A stretch of DNA of 64,000 bases from Pantoea sp. At-9b (GCF_000175935.2 NC_014841.1:1-64000), one strand, 5' to 3'; shown: positions 8,904 through 17,435, counted from the stretch's first letter. Program-made: numbers and translations. The notes: a model not told the origin generated them from the sequence alone.

Positions 8904-9320
8904 TTACTCCTTGCCGAGATATCCATCCATATAGGTTTGTGCGACAGCCTCCGACATATTGTTACGCCAGCGTGGTGATAAACTGGCATTGTCTTTGTAC
9001 TCTTTGCCCGCAAATCGTGATGTTCCACTGATGGATTTTATGAACTCATCGCTATGGAAATAGCTGACTCTTTTCTGCGCATCAGCGCTGGAGATGCCTT
9101 GCGTGCGGTCTTTTTTGCCCAGTTGCCAGAACTGTTCAAAAAAAGGCGTCGCCATGCGGATCGAATCCGCTCTGTTCATCATGAAATTAGGATCAGAATC
9201 TTCAACCGTATAGACAAACTTAATCGCGTGGCGTTTCGCACTGGAATCTGTCTGTGCACAACCACTCAGTAACAGGAGGGATAAAGCAGCGATACTCAAA
9301 ATACCTACATTTCCATTCAT
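8904..9320 (-). CDS. Exc2-like lipoprotein
   Basis: A 138-aa lipoprotein: signal peptide with lipobox LLSG-C (Cys21), then a mature domain with YTVEDSDPNFMMNRADSIRMATPFFEQFWQLGKKDR. This pattern recalls the Exc2-family lipoproteins common on enterobacterial plasmids and chromosomes, named after the ColE1-type entry-exclusion protein. A role in surface exclusion is possible but not shown. It is flanked by intergenic DNA and has no obvious partner. Confidence 0.65.
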   Translation of the reverse strand: MNGNVGILSIAALSLLLLSGCAQTDSSAKRHAIKFVYTVEDSDPNFMMNRADSIRMATPFFEQFWQLGKKDRTQGISSADAQKRVSYFHSDEFIKSISGTSRFAGKEYKDNASLSPRWRNNMSEAVAQTYMDGYLGKE

Positions 9321-9386
9321 TCAAAAGCATCCTTTTTAAAAAAATCATATTTTTCATTAAATTACAACAGCCATGTTGGGCTAAAA

Positions 9387-9408
9387 ACCAGCACCCGAGG
9401 GTGCTGGT
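9387..9408 (-). terminator. terminator of the 9428-9697 gene
   Basis: ACCAGCACC/GGTGCTGGT stem with a small loop, followed on the minus strand by TTTTTA. It sits 20 bases after the stop of the gene at 9428. Confidence 0.85.
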
Positions 9409-9427
9409 CGGGATCCGTCAGGTGGCC

Positions 9428-9697
9428 TTATCTGTTGTCATTCACCACCTTTTCGCCCTCTTCCGTTAACCTGACTTCGTAATAGCGTGACATATCTGTC
9501 GGAGAGGCAATGAATTCAATCAGCCCCGACCGCATTAATGACGCCAAACTCCGGCAGGTAATATCCCTTCGTTTGCGTACCTCAATTTCAAAATCACATT
9601 TCATTTCCAGCCCAATGGCTTTATCACCCCGTAGCCGGTGTTTAGTACCACTTTGCATACGACGCAAAGTAATCAGTTTTGCCTGTGAAATTCCCAT
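9428..9697 (-). CDS. hypothetical protein, possible winged-helix
   Basis: An 89-aa basic protein that I do not recognise. The C-terminal half (LASLMRSGLIEFIASPTDMSRYYEVRLTEEGEKVV) has the look of a winged-helix wing and recognition region, as in small MarR-like or plasmid regulators. The ATG is preceded by GGGAAGG with suitable spacing, and a strong terminator follows, so it is probably expressed. Function unknown. Confidence 0.5.
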   Translation of the reverse strand: MGISQAKLITLRRMQSGTKHRLRGDKAIGLEMKCDFEIEVRKRRDITCRSLASLMRSGLIEFIASPTDMSRYYEVRLTEEGEKVVNDNR

Positions 9698-10355
9698 ACC
9701 TTCCCTTCCCCTGGATAAGATTGTCTGCTAAACGAATGGCCTCGCGCCTTCAGACCATTGTGGTCAGACGCTTGTTATCAGCTCAGTGGGGGTACTCCCC
9801 ATAATAAGAATATCGAAAAGGAAATGTAAATATTCCGTAAGGAAAATTAAGACTGGATTATGTGTTATACAACCTTTACTGCCAGCAGAAAATGGCAGCG
9901 AGGCCCAGTATGCACTGGATTTCGGACGGTGGCTATTGTCACTACTAAATCTGGTAGTTGCTTTATTCCGGGGGATTCGCGCGCTTTCAAGGAACGGCTG
10001 TAGACACCAGCATCGGTTGATACCGGTCTATGTAACCCGGAGATCATGACGGATTGTCCCTAAGATGTATCATGAAGAATTCTGAAGCGTTTATGTGGTC
10101 AGACCGGGCAAAGCAGGGGGACTGGATTTCTGAACTTATCACCCTGTTGGTGGGGTCGCTGGTAACTGAAATAATAAAGCCGTGGCCTGTTGATATATAA
10201 TTATGCCGTTGCTCATTACTCCCGGTTAATTACTATTTCAGCTCTGTATATTGCCCTCATCAGCTATTGCTGCCGAACCGTTAACCACCAAAACAATAAG
10301 GTTATGGCATTTATTCCCGGCGTTCATCGATCAATAAAAAACCTTCATTGTAATC
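9698..10355. other. intergenic region, no supported gene
   Basis: About 660 bases. One 42-codon ORF at 10072-10200 (+) starts MKNSEAFMWSDRAKQGDW but lacks a ribosome-binding site, and an 87-codon ORF at 9786-10049 has unconvincing composition. The last 100 bases before 10423 hold the promoter and Fur box of the receptor gene. Confidence 0.4.
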
Positions 10356-10374
10356 AATAATAATTCTCATTATA
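10356..10374. promoter_or_regulatory. Fur box upstream of siderophore receptor
   Basis: The 19-mer at 10356-10374 matches the consensus GATAATGATAATCATTATC at 14 of 19 positions and lies 49 bases before the receptor start. Repression by iron-loaded Fur is expected. Confidence 0.65.
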
Positions 10375-10422
10375 GTTCGCGTTTTCATTTATATTGTTGG
10401 CAACGGACAGGTAACAAATATC

Positions 10423-12702
10423 ATGATGAAAACGACATACTCATATTCGCTACTGGCTGCTCTTATTGCGTGTAGCCTGGGAACGTCCCTGGCATTTGCA
10501 GACGAAGCGTCAGTACAACAGGGACAAACCAGCGCGCCAGACCAGAATGACCAACTGGCGATCAGCAATAAGAAAAGCAGCAACGACAATACCCTGGTCG
10601 TGACGGCTCGCGAGCAGACTCTGCAAGCACCCGGTGTCTCCATCATCGACAGCGAAGCCATCAAAAAACACCCCATCCAACGTGATGTCTCTGAACTGAT
10701 CCGCACCATGCCCGGCGTGAATCTGACGGGTAACTCCAATAGCGGCCAACGCGGTAATAACCGCCAAATCGATATTCGCGGTATGGGACCGGAGAACACG
10801 CTGATTCTGGTTGACGGAATGCCGGTCAGTAGCCGTAACTCGGTACGTTATGGATGGCGCGGCGAACGTGATACCCGCGGAGACAGCAACTGGGTGCCCC
10901 CCGAAATGATTGACCGTATCGAAGTCATCCGTGGTCCGGCAGCGGCCCTGTATGGCAACGGTGCCATGGGAGGTGTAGTCAACATCATCACCAAACCGGC
11001 GGAAAAAGAGTGGCATGGTAATTTCAACACCTACTACAACGTGCCGGAACACAAATCCGAAGGGGCCACCAAGCGTTACAACGCCAGCCTGAGTGGCGCG
11101 TTGGCGGATAATCTGACCCTGCGTCTGTACGGTAACTGGAGTAAAACCCAGGCAGATGCACAGGATATTAACAGCGGGCATGAAGCGGAACGTACCGGTA
11201 AATACGCGGGTATGGTCCCGGCGGGCCGTGAAGGGGTGATCAATAAAAATATTAATAGCGTGCTGCGCTGGGAATTTATGCCGATGCAGGCGCTGGAATT
11301 GAATGCCGGCTACAGTCGTCAGGGTAATCTTTATGCCGGTGATACGCAAAACACCAACAGTAGCACGCTGGTAAAGGAAAACTACGGCAAAGAAACCAAC
11401 GTTATTTACCGTCAGACGCTTTCCCTGAAATATACCGGTGCCTGGGACAACGGCGTAACGACCAATAACTATATTCAGTTCGAGAAAACCCGTAATAAAC
11501 GACTCAATGAGGGGCTGTCCGGCGGCCTGGAAGGATTGTTCAGTACCACGGATGAAGGCTTTTCTACCATCGATCTGAACGATACCAACCTGCATTCCGA
11601 GGTGAATATTCCCTTTGACTGGTGGGTCAGTCAGACCATCACCTTTGGTGCGGAAATGAATCATCAGACGATGAAAGATCCCACCTCCAATACCCTGGCG
11701 AATACTTCTGAGGTGGAGGGGGTCGCCAGTTCCGGGCGGAGCATCTACAGCTCAGCCGACATCTACGGGGTTTACACCGAAGATAATATTGACCTGACCG
11801 ATTCCACTCGCCTGACACCGGGATTGCGCTTCAATCATCAAACCTACACTGGCAGCAATATCAGTCCCTCCCTGAACCTGTCGCAGGATTTGGGGGATGA
11901 CTTCACCCTGAAAATGGGTATTGCCCGTGCCTGGAAGGCCCCGAACCTGTACCAGACCAATCCCAATTATTTGCTCTACAGCAGTGGTAACGGCTGTTAC
12001 GCCAGCTCCACCAGCTGCTATTTGCAGGGGAATAAGGATCTGAAGGCTGAAACCAGCGTCAATAAAGAGATCGGCATCGAGTACCATCATGAAGGGGTGC
12101 AGGCAGGGCTGACCTGGTATCGTAACGATTACCACAACAAAATTGAGGCAGGTTACTCACCGGAGTACAGCAACGGCACGTCAAATATTTACAAGTGGGA
12201 GAACGTACCAAAATCGGTCGTTCAGGGGCTGGAAGGCACACTGAACTTCCCGATCAGTGAAAACCTGACGATGAATAACAATTTCACCTGGATCATCGAC
12301 AATAAAAACGAAACCTCTGGTGATTATCTGTCGATCATCCCGAAATATACCATCAACTCCACACTGGACTGGCAGGCGACCAGCGCCCTCTCCGTGCAGG
12401 GAACCATGACATGGTATGGCCGACAAAAACCACCCAAATATAACTCGCAGGGCGATGACACCTCTGGCAGCGAGAAATGGCAGGTTTCTCCCTACGCAAT
12501 TTTTGGTGCCAGTGCGGTTTACAACATCAACAAGAATATCGATATCACGGCGGGTATCGATAACCTGCTGGATAAACGCCATTTCCGCGCAGGCAACGCC
12601 CTGACATCAGGTGCCAACGGCACCTACGCCTATGGAGCAGGGGCACGGACTTATAATGAGTCGGGCCGGACATATTATATGGAGCTGGGTATGCATTTCT
12701 GA
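10423..12702 (+). CDS. fepA: TonB-dependent catecholate siderophore receptor (FepA-like)
   Basis: A 759-aa outer-membrane receptor. Signal peptide ends near LAFA (residue 26); the TonB box DNTLVVTA is at about residues 55-62. The plug domain contains QAPGVSIIDSE, VSELIRTMPGVNLTGNS, GQRGNNRQIDIRGMGPENTL and WVPPEMIDRIEVIRGPAAALYGNG, which match FepA/IroN nearly word for word. The barrel includes GYSRQGNLYAGDTQNTNS and LGDDFTLKMGIARAWKAP, and the protein ends in phenylalanine (MHF). It should import ferric enterobactin-like catecholates using TonB-ExbBD encoded elsewhere. A Fur box lies upstream and a terminator downstream. No biosynthesis, esterase or ABC genes are nearby. FepA versus IroN versus PfeA cannot be settled by eye. 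Confidence 0.88.
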   Translation: MMKTTYSYSLLAALIACSLGTSLAFADEASVQQGQTSAPDQNDQLAISNKKSSNDNTLVVTAREQTLQAPGVSIIDSEAIKKHPIQRDVSELIRTMPGVNLTGNSNSGQRGNNRQIDIRGMGPENTLILVDGMPVSSRNSVRYGWRGERDTRGDSNWVPPEMIDRIEVIRGPAAALYGNGAMGGVVNIITKPAEKEWHGNFNTYYNVPEHKSEGATKRYNASLSGALADNLTLRLYGNWSKTQADAQDINSGHEAERTGKYAGMVPAGREGVINKNINSVLRWEFMPMQALELNAGYSRQGNLYAGDTQNTNSSTLVKENYGKETNVIYRQTLSLKYTGAWDNGVTTNNYIQFEKTRNKRLNEGLSGGLEGLFSTTDEGFSTIDLNDTNLHSEVNIPFDWWVSQTITFGAEMNHQTMKDPTSNTLANTSEVEGVASSGRSIYSSADIYGVYTEDNIDLTDSTRLTPGLRFNHQTYTGSNISPSLNLSQDLGDDFTLKMGIARAWKAPNLYQTNPNYLLYSSGNGCYASSTSCYLQGNKDLKAETSVNKEIGIEYHHEGVQAGLTWYRNDYHNKIEAGYSPEYSNGTSNIYKWENVPKSVVQGLEGTLNFPISENLTMNNNFTWIIDNKNETSGDYLSIIPKYTINSTLDWQATSALSVQGTMTWYGRQKPPKYNSQGDDTSGSEKWQVSPYAIFGASAVYNINKNIDITAGIDNLLDKRHFRAGNALTSGANGTYAYGAGARTYNESGRTYYMELGMHF

Positions 12703-12724
12703 TATCAGGCCGCCTGTCATCCTC

Positions 12725-12755
12725 AACCCCGTCCGCGATGGTACGGGGTTTTGTT
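12725..12755 (+). terminator. terminator of receptor gene
   Basis: AACCCCGT/ACGGGGTT stem (8 bp) with a 10-nt loop followed by TTGTTTTT, 23 bases after the fepA-like stop. Confidence 0.8.
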
Positions 12756-12839
12756 TTTCTGATCACCGCACATCCTTTTAAGCCGTCGGCGGTGAAATCA
12801 GCTATTTTTCAAGCACGTCTTGCAGAAAGGGAGAGGAAC

Positions 12840-13580
12840 ATGGGCCGTTTTAGTGGCAAACGGGTGCTGATTACCGGCGGCACCAGTGGGATGGGCCTGG
12901 CCGGGGCTTTACGTATCGTTAGCGAAGGGGGCAGCGTTGCCATCACCGGACTGAATGAAGGACGCATCAAGCAAGCCCGTGAACGGTTACCGGCATCGTC
13001 GCTGGTACTGCGCAGCGATGCGGCGAGTGAAGAAGACATCGCGACGCTCGGCCGCGCTGTGGAAAACTGGGGCAAACTCGATGCGCTGTGGTTAAACGCC
13101 GGTTATGCGGAGGTTGGCCCGCCAGAATCCATTACCGCCGATGCGTTTAACCGCATGATGAACGCCAATGTTCGTGGTCCGATGCTGCAACTTGCCCGCC
13201 TTTCAGACTGGCTCAATCCTGGCGCATCGGTACTCGTCACTGCCTCCTCTTCTGTTTATGAGGGCGCAGCGATGACCAGCCTGTATGCAGCGACCAAAGG
13301 CGCTGTGGTGGCGATGGTTAAGAGCTGGGCATCGGCGCTTGCTGCCCGGAATATTCGCGCCAACACGCTGGTACCCGGACCGATCGAAACCAATTTTCGT
13401 CATTTTATGCCTGAAACGGCACGACAGCAGTTTGAAGATTTTGTGGTGGGTCAGGTTCCGTTGCAACGTGTGGGCACGGCAGCAGAAGCCGCGGCCGTCG
13501 CGCTGTTTTTATTATCTGATGATGCAGCTTATGTTACCGGCAGTCAGTATGCGGTTGATGGCGGATTAGTACGTCACTGA
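12840..13580 (+). CDS. short-chain dehydrogenase/reductase
   Basis: A 246-aa classical SDR. The cofactor motif TGGTSGMG is at residues 11-18, LNAG near residue 86, the catalytic serine in TASSSVY, and YAATK the catalytic Tyr-Lys pair. The C-terminus ends with YVTGSQYAVDGG, as in FabG-like enzymes. It oxidises or reduces an alcohol/ketone with NAD(P); the substrate is unknown. A longer reading frame begins at 12738, but GGAGAGG immediately before ATG 12840 and the usual family length fix the start. It stands between terminators as a single-gene unit. Confidence 0.88.
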   Translation: MGRFSGKRVLITGGTSGMGLAGALRIVSEGGSVAITGLNEGRIKQARERLPASSLVLRSDAASEEDIATLGRAVENWGKLDALWLNAGYAEVGPPESITADAFNRMMNANVRGPMLQLARLSDWLNPGASVLVTASSSVYEGAAMTSLYAATKGAVVAMVKSWASALAARNIRANTLVPGPIETNFRHFMPETARQQFEDFVVGQVPLQRVGTAAEAAAVALFLLSDDAAYVTGSQYAVDGGLVRH

Positions 13581-13592
13581 GCGGCAGACCAA

Positions 13593-13619
13593 ACGACAAA
13601 GACCGCCTTGCGGCGGCCT
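13593..13619 (-). terminator. terminator of DUF1471 gene (copy 2)
   Basis: AGGCCGCC/GGCGGTCT stem (one G-T pair) with a GCAA loop on the minus strand, then TTTGTCGTTT. It corresponds to the terminator of copy 1 at 1188-1209. Confidence 0.75.
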
Positions 13620-13648
13620 CTGACGGTACTTCCTTGTACGACCATCCG

Positions 13649-13858
13649 TTATTTATACAGTTCTGCGGTCATGTGAACACGGTTGTTGGTGTTCGCTTCA
13701 GTAATTTTGTACTGCGCACCCTGCTGGGCTGCCTGAGCGGCAATTTTAGCTTCTGCACCGTCCAGCGTTGCAGCGGAAGCGGTAATGCTTTGTGCGAAGC
13801 TGCCGAAAGAAACCAGTGACAGAGCCGCAACTGCAACGAAAGTTTTGATAGATTTCAT
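13649..13858 (-). CDS. DUF1471 (YdgH/BhsA/McbA-like) periplasmic protein, copy 2
   Basis: A 69-aa exported protein nearly identical in its signal peptide to the product of 1235-1444 (MKSIKTFVAVAALSLVSFGSFAQSITASA). The mature parts share ATLDGAEAKIAAQA and YKIT but diverge at the end (EANTNNRVHMTAELYK). As in copy 1, the second of two in-frame ATGs is served by the GAGGGA motif. It is probably a stress- or biofilm-related periplasmic protein; a distinct role for each paralogue is possible. Confidence 0.88.
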   Translation of the reverse strand: MKSIKTFVAVAALSLVSFGSFAQSITASAATLDGAEAKIAAQAAQQGAQYKITEANTNNRVHMTAELYK

Positions 13859-13889
13859 GGTCATTCCCTCAGAATTTTGTTTAGTCGGT

Positions 13890-13904
13890 GAGGCGTATTG
13901 CCTC
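13890..13904 (-). promoter_or_regulatory. 5'-leader hairpin of DUF1471 copy 2
   Basis: GAGGC/GCCTC stem with a GTATT loop (plus-strand reading), 32 bases before the start codon. It is the positional counterpart of 1477-1491 with different paired bases. Confidence 0.5.
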
Positions 13905-13985
13905 GATGAGAGAGAGAATAGACCTGTATCGGGTCGAGGAAAAGCTGAGGGATTTGCTTAAATAATTCAAAATATTTGAATGTAA

Positions 13986-14009
13986 AAAGGCGCGATGAAT
14001 CGCGCCTTT
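13986..14009. terminator. terminator of mesX-mesD
   Basis: An 11-bp perfect stem (AAAGGCGCGAT / ATCGCGCCTTT) with a 2-nt minimal loop. On the minus strand it is followed by a run of T, so it ends the methionine synthase operon; the DUF1471 promoter region lies on its other side. Confidence 0.85.
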
Positions 14010-14050
14010 GTTTACAGCGGGTGCATCCTGAACGTCGTGCGTGGTAAACG

Positions 14051-15079
14051 TCAGCCCAGGAGTTCTTTGCGAACGATTTCCGCGCCCGCACTTAACGCAT
14101 TGAGTTTACCTGTGGCTACCCGACGCGATAATGGCGTCATGCCGCAGTTGGTAGAAGGATAAAGTTTATCGGCATCAACAAACCGCAGCACGTTGCGCAG
14201 CGTATTGGCAACTTCCTCTGGCGTTTCAATGGTGTTGGTTGCCACGTCGATAGCCCCCACCATCACTTTTTTACCACGAATCAGTTCGATCAGATCCATT
14301 GGAACATGTGAGTTGTGACACTCCAGCGAGATGATATCGATGTTGGATTTTTGCAGTTTGGGGAACACCTCTTCATATTGCCGCCACTCAGTCCCCAGCG
14401 TTTTTTTCCAGTCGGTATTCGCTTTGATGCCATAGCCGTAGCAAATATGCACAGCCGTCTCACATTTAAGCCCTTCAATGGCTCTTTCTAAGGCGGCAAT
14501 TCCCCAATCATTCACCTCGTCAAAAAACACATTAAACGCTGGCTCATCAAACTGGATAATATCTACACCTGCCGCCTCTAACTCTTTGGCTTCCTGATTA
14601 AGAATTTTGGCAAATTCCCAGGCAAGTTTTTCCCGGCTTTTATAATGACCATCGTACAGGGTATCAATCATCGTCATGGGACCGGGCAAGGCCCATTTAA
14701 TCGGTTGGCTGGTCAGTTGACGTAAAAATTTTGCATCTTCAACAAAAACGGGCTTTTGACGAGCAACCTCACCCACGACAGAGGGGACACTCGCTTCATA
14801 GCGATTACGAATTTTAACGATCTCGCGTTTCTCAAAATCAACGCCGCTGAGATGTTCAATAAATGTCGTGACAAAATGTTGGCGGGTTTGCTCACCATCG
14901 CTGACAATATCGATACCCGCCCTTAATTGATCTTCCAGGCACAGACGCAGCGCATCTTGTTTACCCTCAATTAATTCCGTACCCTGCAATTTCCAGGGCG
15001 ACCAAAGTGTCTCCGGTTGTGCAAGCCAGGAGGGCTTAGGTAAACTGCCAGCAGTTGAAGTAGGTAATAATTTTTTCAT
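14051..15079 (-). CDS. mesD: folate-independent methionine synthase MesD (core MetE)
   Basis: A 342-aa protein corresponding to only the C-terminal catalytic half of cobalamin-independent methionine synthase MetE. Typical segments are TSTAGSLPKPSWL, GIDIVSDGEQTRQHFVTTFIEHLSG, WALPGPMTMIDTLYDGHY, IIQFDEPAF, and the zinc ligands in VHICYG and PSTNCGMTPLSRRVA. The folate-binding N-terminal half of MetE is absent. Short core-MetE proteins next to DUF1852 belong to the MesD family, which makes methionine without methyltetrahydrofolate and depends on MesX and oxygen (established for the family). A GTG lies one codon upstream; ATG 15079 is preferred, with AAGG upstream. It is second in the mesX-mesD operon, 27 bases after mesX. 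Confidence 0.87.
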   Translation of the reverse strand: MKKLLPTSTAGSLPKPSWLAQPETLWSPWKLQGTELIEGKQDALRLCLEDQLRAGIDIVSDGEQTRQHFVTTFIEHLSGVDFEKREIVKIRNRYEASVPSVVGEVARQKPVFVEDAKFLRQLTSQPIKWALPGPMTMIDTLYDGHYKSREKLAWEFAKILNQEAKELEAAGVDIIQFDEPAFNVFFDEVNDWGIAALERAIEGLKCETAVHICYGYGIKANTDWKKTLGTEWRQYEEVFPKLQKSNIDIISLECHNSHVPMDLIELIRGKKVMVGAIDVATNTIETPEEVANTLRNVLRFVDADKLYPSTNCGMTPLSRRVATGKLNALSAGAEIVRKELLG

Positions 15080-15106
15080 CACAGGTGACCTTGTACTTTC
15101 GGTTAA

Positions 15107-16081
15107 TCAAAGAACGGCATCAGCAGACCATTGCTCAAGAACAGTTTGATAAGGTTTGATGAAGTGCTGCTCAGTAAACTTTCCTTGTTCAATAGCTAAC
15201 TGGCTGCGTTCTTCGCGATCATAAACAATTTGCGTTAAGGAATAATCCTGATGCTTCAGGCTGGGCTGGTAGCATGTTCCTGCCGCAGAATTCGCATTGT
15301 AAATCTCAGGGCGATAAATCTTTTGGAATGTCTCCATGGTGCTGATAGTGCTGATCAGCTCAAGATTCGTATAATCACTGAGTAAATCGCCAGAAAAATA
15401 GAAGGCCAAAGGCGCAACACTATTCGGCGGCATAAAATAACGGGCCTGCAATCCCATCTTATTAAAATAATGGTCAGTCAGGGAGGGTTCATCTTGCTGG
15501 TATTCAATGCCTAACACCGGATGCTGGTTGCCGGTCTGACGATAGATATTTTTACTGGAAACACTCAGGCAAATAACTGGCTGCTTACTAAAACTCTCTT
15601 TATAAGCCTCTGAGCTCAGGAAAGATTTGAAGATATTCCCATGCAGATCACCAAAATTATCTGGCGTGCTAAATCCAGATTGCGTCTTATTATGCTCAGG
15701 CAGCACTACGCTAAAATCATAATCACGTACATAAGAAGAGAAGTTGTTTCCTACAATTCCATCAATGCGTTGATTGGTTTTCTTATCAACGATACTGGTT
15801 TTTAATATTTCTATCGCCGGAAAACTAACATCAGCACCGATATTCAATTCAGCAGAAATGATTTCAAGTTCAACAGAATAACGATCACCATGAGGGTTAT
15901 CCCAGCACGCCAGAGAATTGAAACGATTGTCAATCATCACCAGGGCGTTGCGCAAATTCTCCTGACGTTTCTCGCCTCTCGCCAGGTTAGCAAAGTTAGT
16001 GGTGATACGTGTATTTTTTGAAGGGTTATAATTTTCGTCAAAAGAAATACGCTTAATAGAAAATGTAAGATTATTACTCAT
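15107..16081 (-). CDS. mesX: MesX (DUF1852), partner of MesD
   Basis: A 324-aa protein whose start, FSIKRISFDENYNPSKNTRITTNFANLARGEKRQENLRNAL, and later blocks (RFNSLACWDNPHGDRYSVELEIISAELN; FGDLHGNIFKSFL) are typical of DUF1852. Family work places this protein as MesX, required for MesD activity in aerobic bacteria and proposed to be an oxygenase. The reading frame is open 15 codons further upstream, but homologues begin near the ATG at 16081. A long hairpin in the leader (16106-16186) suggests post-transcriptional control. Confidence 0.85.
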   Translation of the reverse strand: MSNNLTFSIKRISFDENYNPSKNTRITTNFANLARGEKRQENLRNALVMIDNRFNSLACWDNPHGDRYSVELEIISAELNIGADVSFPAIEILKTSIVDKKTNQRIDGIVGNNFSSYVRDYDFSVVLPEHNKTQSGFSTPDNFGDLHGNIFKSFLSSEAYKESFSKQPVICLSVSSKNIYRQTGNQHPVLGIEYQQDEPSLTDHYFNKMGLQARYFMPPNSVAPLAFYFSGDLLSDYTNLELISTISTMETFQKIYRPEIYNANSAAGTCYQPSLKHQDYSLTQIVYDREERSQLAIEQGKFTEQHFIKPYQTVLEQWSADAVL

Positions 16082-16105
16082 CGCAATCCGGCACCCTGAT
16101 GTCTG

Positions 16106-16186
16106 AGATAAATACTGAAATGGCATCTGATTGGTGAAAAGTCAGCCAATTTTCTTTGGGACTTTCTCATTCAGTATTTTTTATCT
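16106..16186 (-). promoter_or_regulatory. structured 5' leader of mesX
   Basis: On the minus strand, AGATAAA(AAA)TACTGAA at 16186-16170 pairs with TTCAGTATTTATCT at 16119-16106: 14 bp broken by one 3-nt bulge and closing a 50-nt interior. The interior holds competing pairings, ATTGG/CCAAT, AAAGTC/GACTTT and TGGC/GCCA. It ends 25 bases before the start codon. It does not match the SAM-I or T-box patterns I know. Confidence 0.45.
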
Positions 16187-16413
16187 GGCTTGAAGTTGAT
16201 AATGCATATTTTATGCCAGAGCCATTGAAGGGTGAAAAGTGATTTAATTTCAATACAACATGAGCCATCTTCATGATCAGGTATATATAGAGTGGCAACA
16301 TGAAATCCTGACCGGCCTCTTCCTTGCCCGCAACGCAGCGGGGGCGAAATTTTGCGGGTTGTTGTAGCGACCAATCCAGATCTCTTCTCCTGGCTAAAAT
16401 TTCTGTTGCCTTG

Positions 16414-16427
16414 CTAAACCGGTTTAG
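16414..16427. promoter_or_regulatory. ScrR operator upstream of scrK
   Basis: Perfect 14-bp palindrome CTAAACCGGTTTAG, the typical LacI-family operator recognised by ScrR, 37 bases before the scrK start. Confidence 0.85.
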
Positions 16428-16463
16428 TTAGCTTTCACCCATTCATTTGATGGAGGAAATTGC

Positions 16464-17390
16464 ATGTCAGCACGTGTCTGGTGTCTGGGAGACGCCGTAG
16501 TGGATCTGTTGCCGGAAGCAGATGGACGATTGTTGCAATGTCCGGGTGGCGCACCGGCAAATGTTGCTGTCGGTATCGCGCGATTGCAGGGTAACAGCGG
16601 TTTTATTGGCCGTGTCGGTGATGACCCTTTTGGTCATTTTATGCGCCAAACGCTGGCGGGCGAGCAGGTGGATATCCGCTTTATGACTGCCGACCCGGTG
16701 CATCGGACCTCGACCGTGGTGGTTTCGCTGGATGCAGACGGTGAACGTTCGTTTACTTTTATGGTACGCCCGGGAGCCGACCTTTTTATCGAACCGGCTG
16801 ATTTGCCGCCATTTCAATCCGATGAGTGGCTGCACTGCTGTTCAATAGCGCTGGCCGCAGAGCCCTCCCGTTCCACCACCTTTACCGCCATGGAGCGCAT
16901 AAAGGCCGCTGGAGGTCGGGTCAGTTTCGACCCGAATATCCGCCACGACCTGTGGTCAGACCCGGCCCAACTGATGACATGCCTTAACCAGGCCTTGCAG
17001 ATGGCAGATGTGGTGAAGTTGTCAGAGGAGGAACTGGCGTTTATTGCCGGATCGGGCCAGACCGATACCGCCATGCACCAATTGGCCGCAGAATTTGGTC
17101 TTGTATTGCTGCTGGTGACGCAAGGCAAAGCTGGCGTACTGGCCTGGCATAATAACCGGATCACTCACTACCCCACCCTGCCGGTAATCAGCGTGGACAC
17201 CACCGGGGCTGGCGATGCCTTTGTTGCAGGCTTGCTGTGGGGACTTGCCCGACATGGACTACCGCAAGATGAACCCCAGCTGGCAACACGTCTTGCCCGG
17301 GCCCAGATTTGTGGCGCACTGGCAACCACCGCCAAAGGAGCCATGACAGCACTGCCGTGGCTGCAACAGCTTGAGCAGCAACTCGCCTAA
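16464..17390 (+). CDS. scrK: fructokinase ScrK (PfkB family)
   Basis: A 308-aa ribokinase/PfkB-family kinase. N-terminal substrate motif CPGGAPANVAVGIARLQG (residues 27-44) and C-terminal DTTGAGDAFVAGLLWG, whose GAGD carries the catalytic Asp. It phosphorylates the free fructose released when ScrB cleaves sucrose-6-phosphate, so that fructose enters glycolysis. GGAGG precedes the ATG. A ScrR operator lies directly upstream, and scrYAB and scrR follow. Order and identity match the scr regulons of enterobacteria. Confidence 0.93.
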   Translation: MSARVWCLGDAVVDLLPEADGRLLQCPGGAPANVAVGIARLQGNSGFIGRVGDDPFGHFMRQTLAGEQVDIRFMTADPVHRTSTVVVSLDADGERSFTFMVRPGADLFIEPADLPPFQSDEWLHCCSIALAAEPSRSTTFTAMERIKAAGGRVSFDPNIRHDLWSDPAQLMTCLNQALQMADVVKLSEEELAFIAGSGQTDTAMHQLAAEFGLVLLLVTQGKAGVLAWHNNRITHYPTLPVISVDTTGAGDAFVAGLLWGLARHGLPQDEPQLATRLARAQICGALATTAKGAMTALPWLQQLEQQLA

Positions 17391-17415
17391 ATCAGGGCCA
17401 ACTGCCGCTGCGTTT

Positions 17416-17431
17416 TGCGAGCTATCTCACA
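17416..17431. promoter_or_regulatory. CRP site upstream of scrYAB
   Basis: TGCGA-N6-TCACA, close to the CRP consensus TGTGA-N6-TCACA, just before the first of two ScrR operators. Catabolite control of scr operons is well known. Confidence 0.6.
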
Positions 17432-17435
17432 ATCA

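Noticed and set aside
9786..10049. 87-codon plus-strand ORF
   Set aside because: No ribosome-binding site, no recognisable motif, unlikely composition.
10510..11664. 384-codon ORF on the minus strand
   Set aside because: It lies wholly inside the FepA-like receptor gene; composition is a shadow of that gene and it has no domain or ribosome-binding site.
16171..16374. 67-codon minus-strand ORF upstream of mesX
   Set aside because: No ribosome-binding site or motif; overlaps the leader stem.
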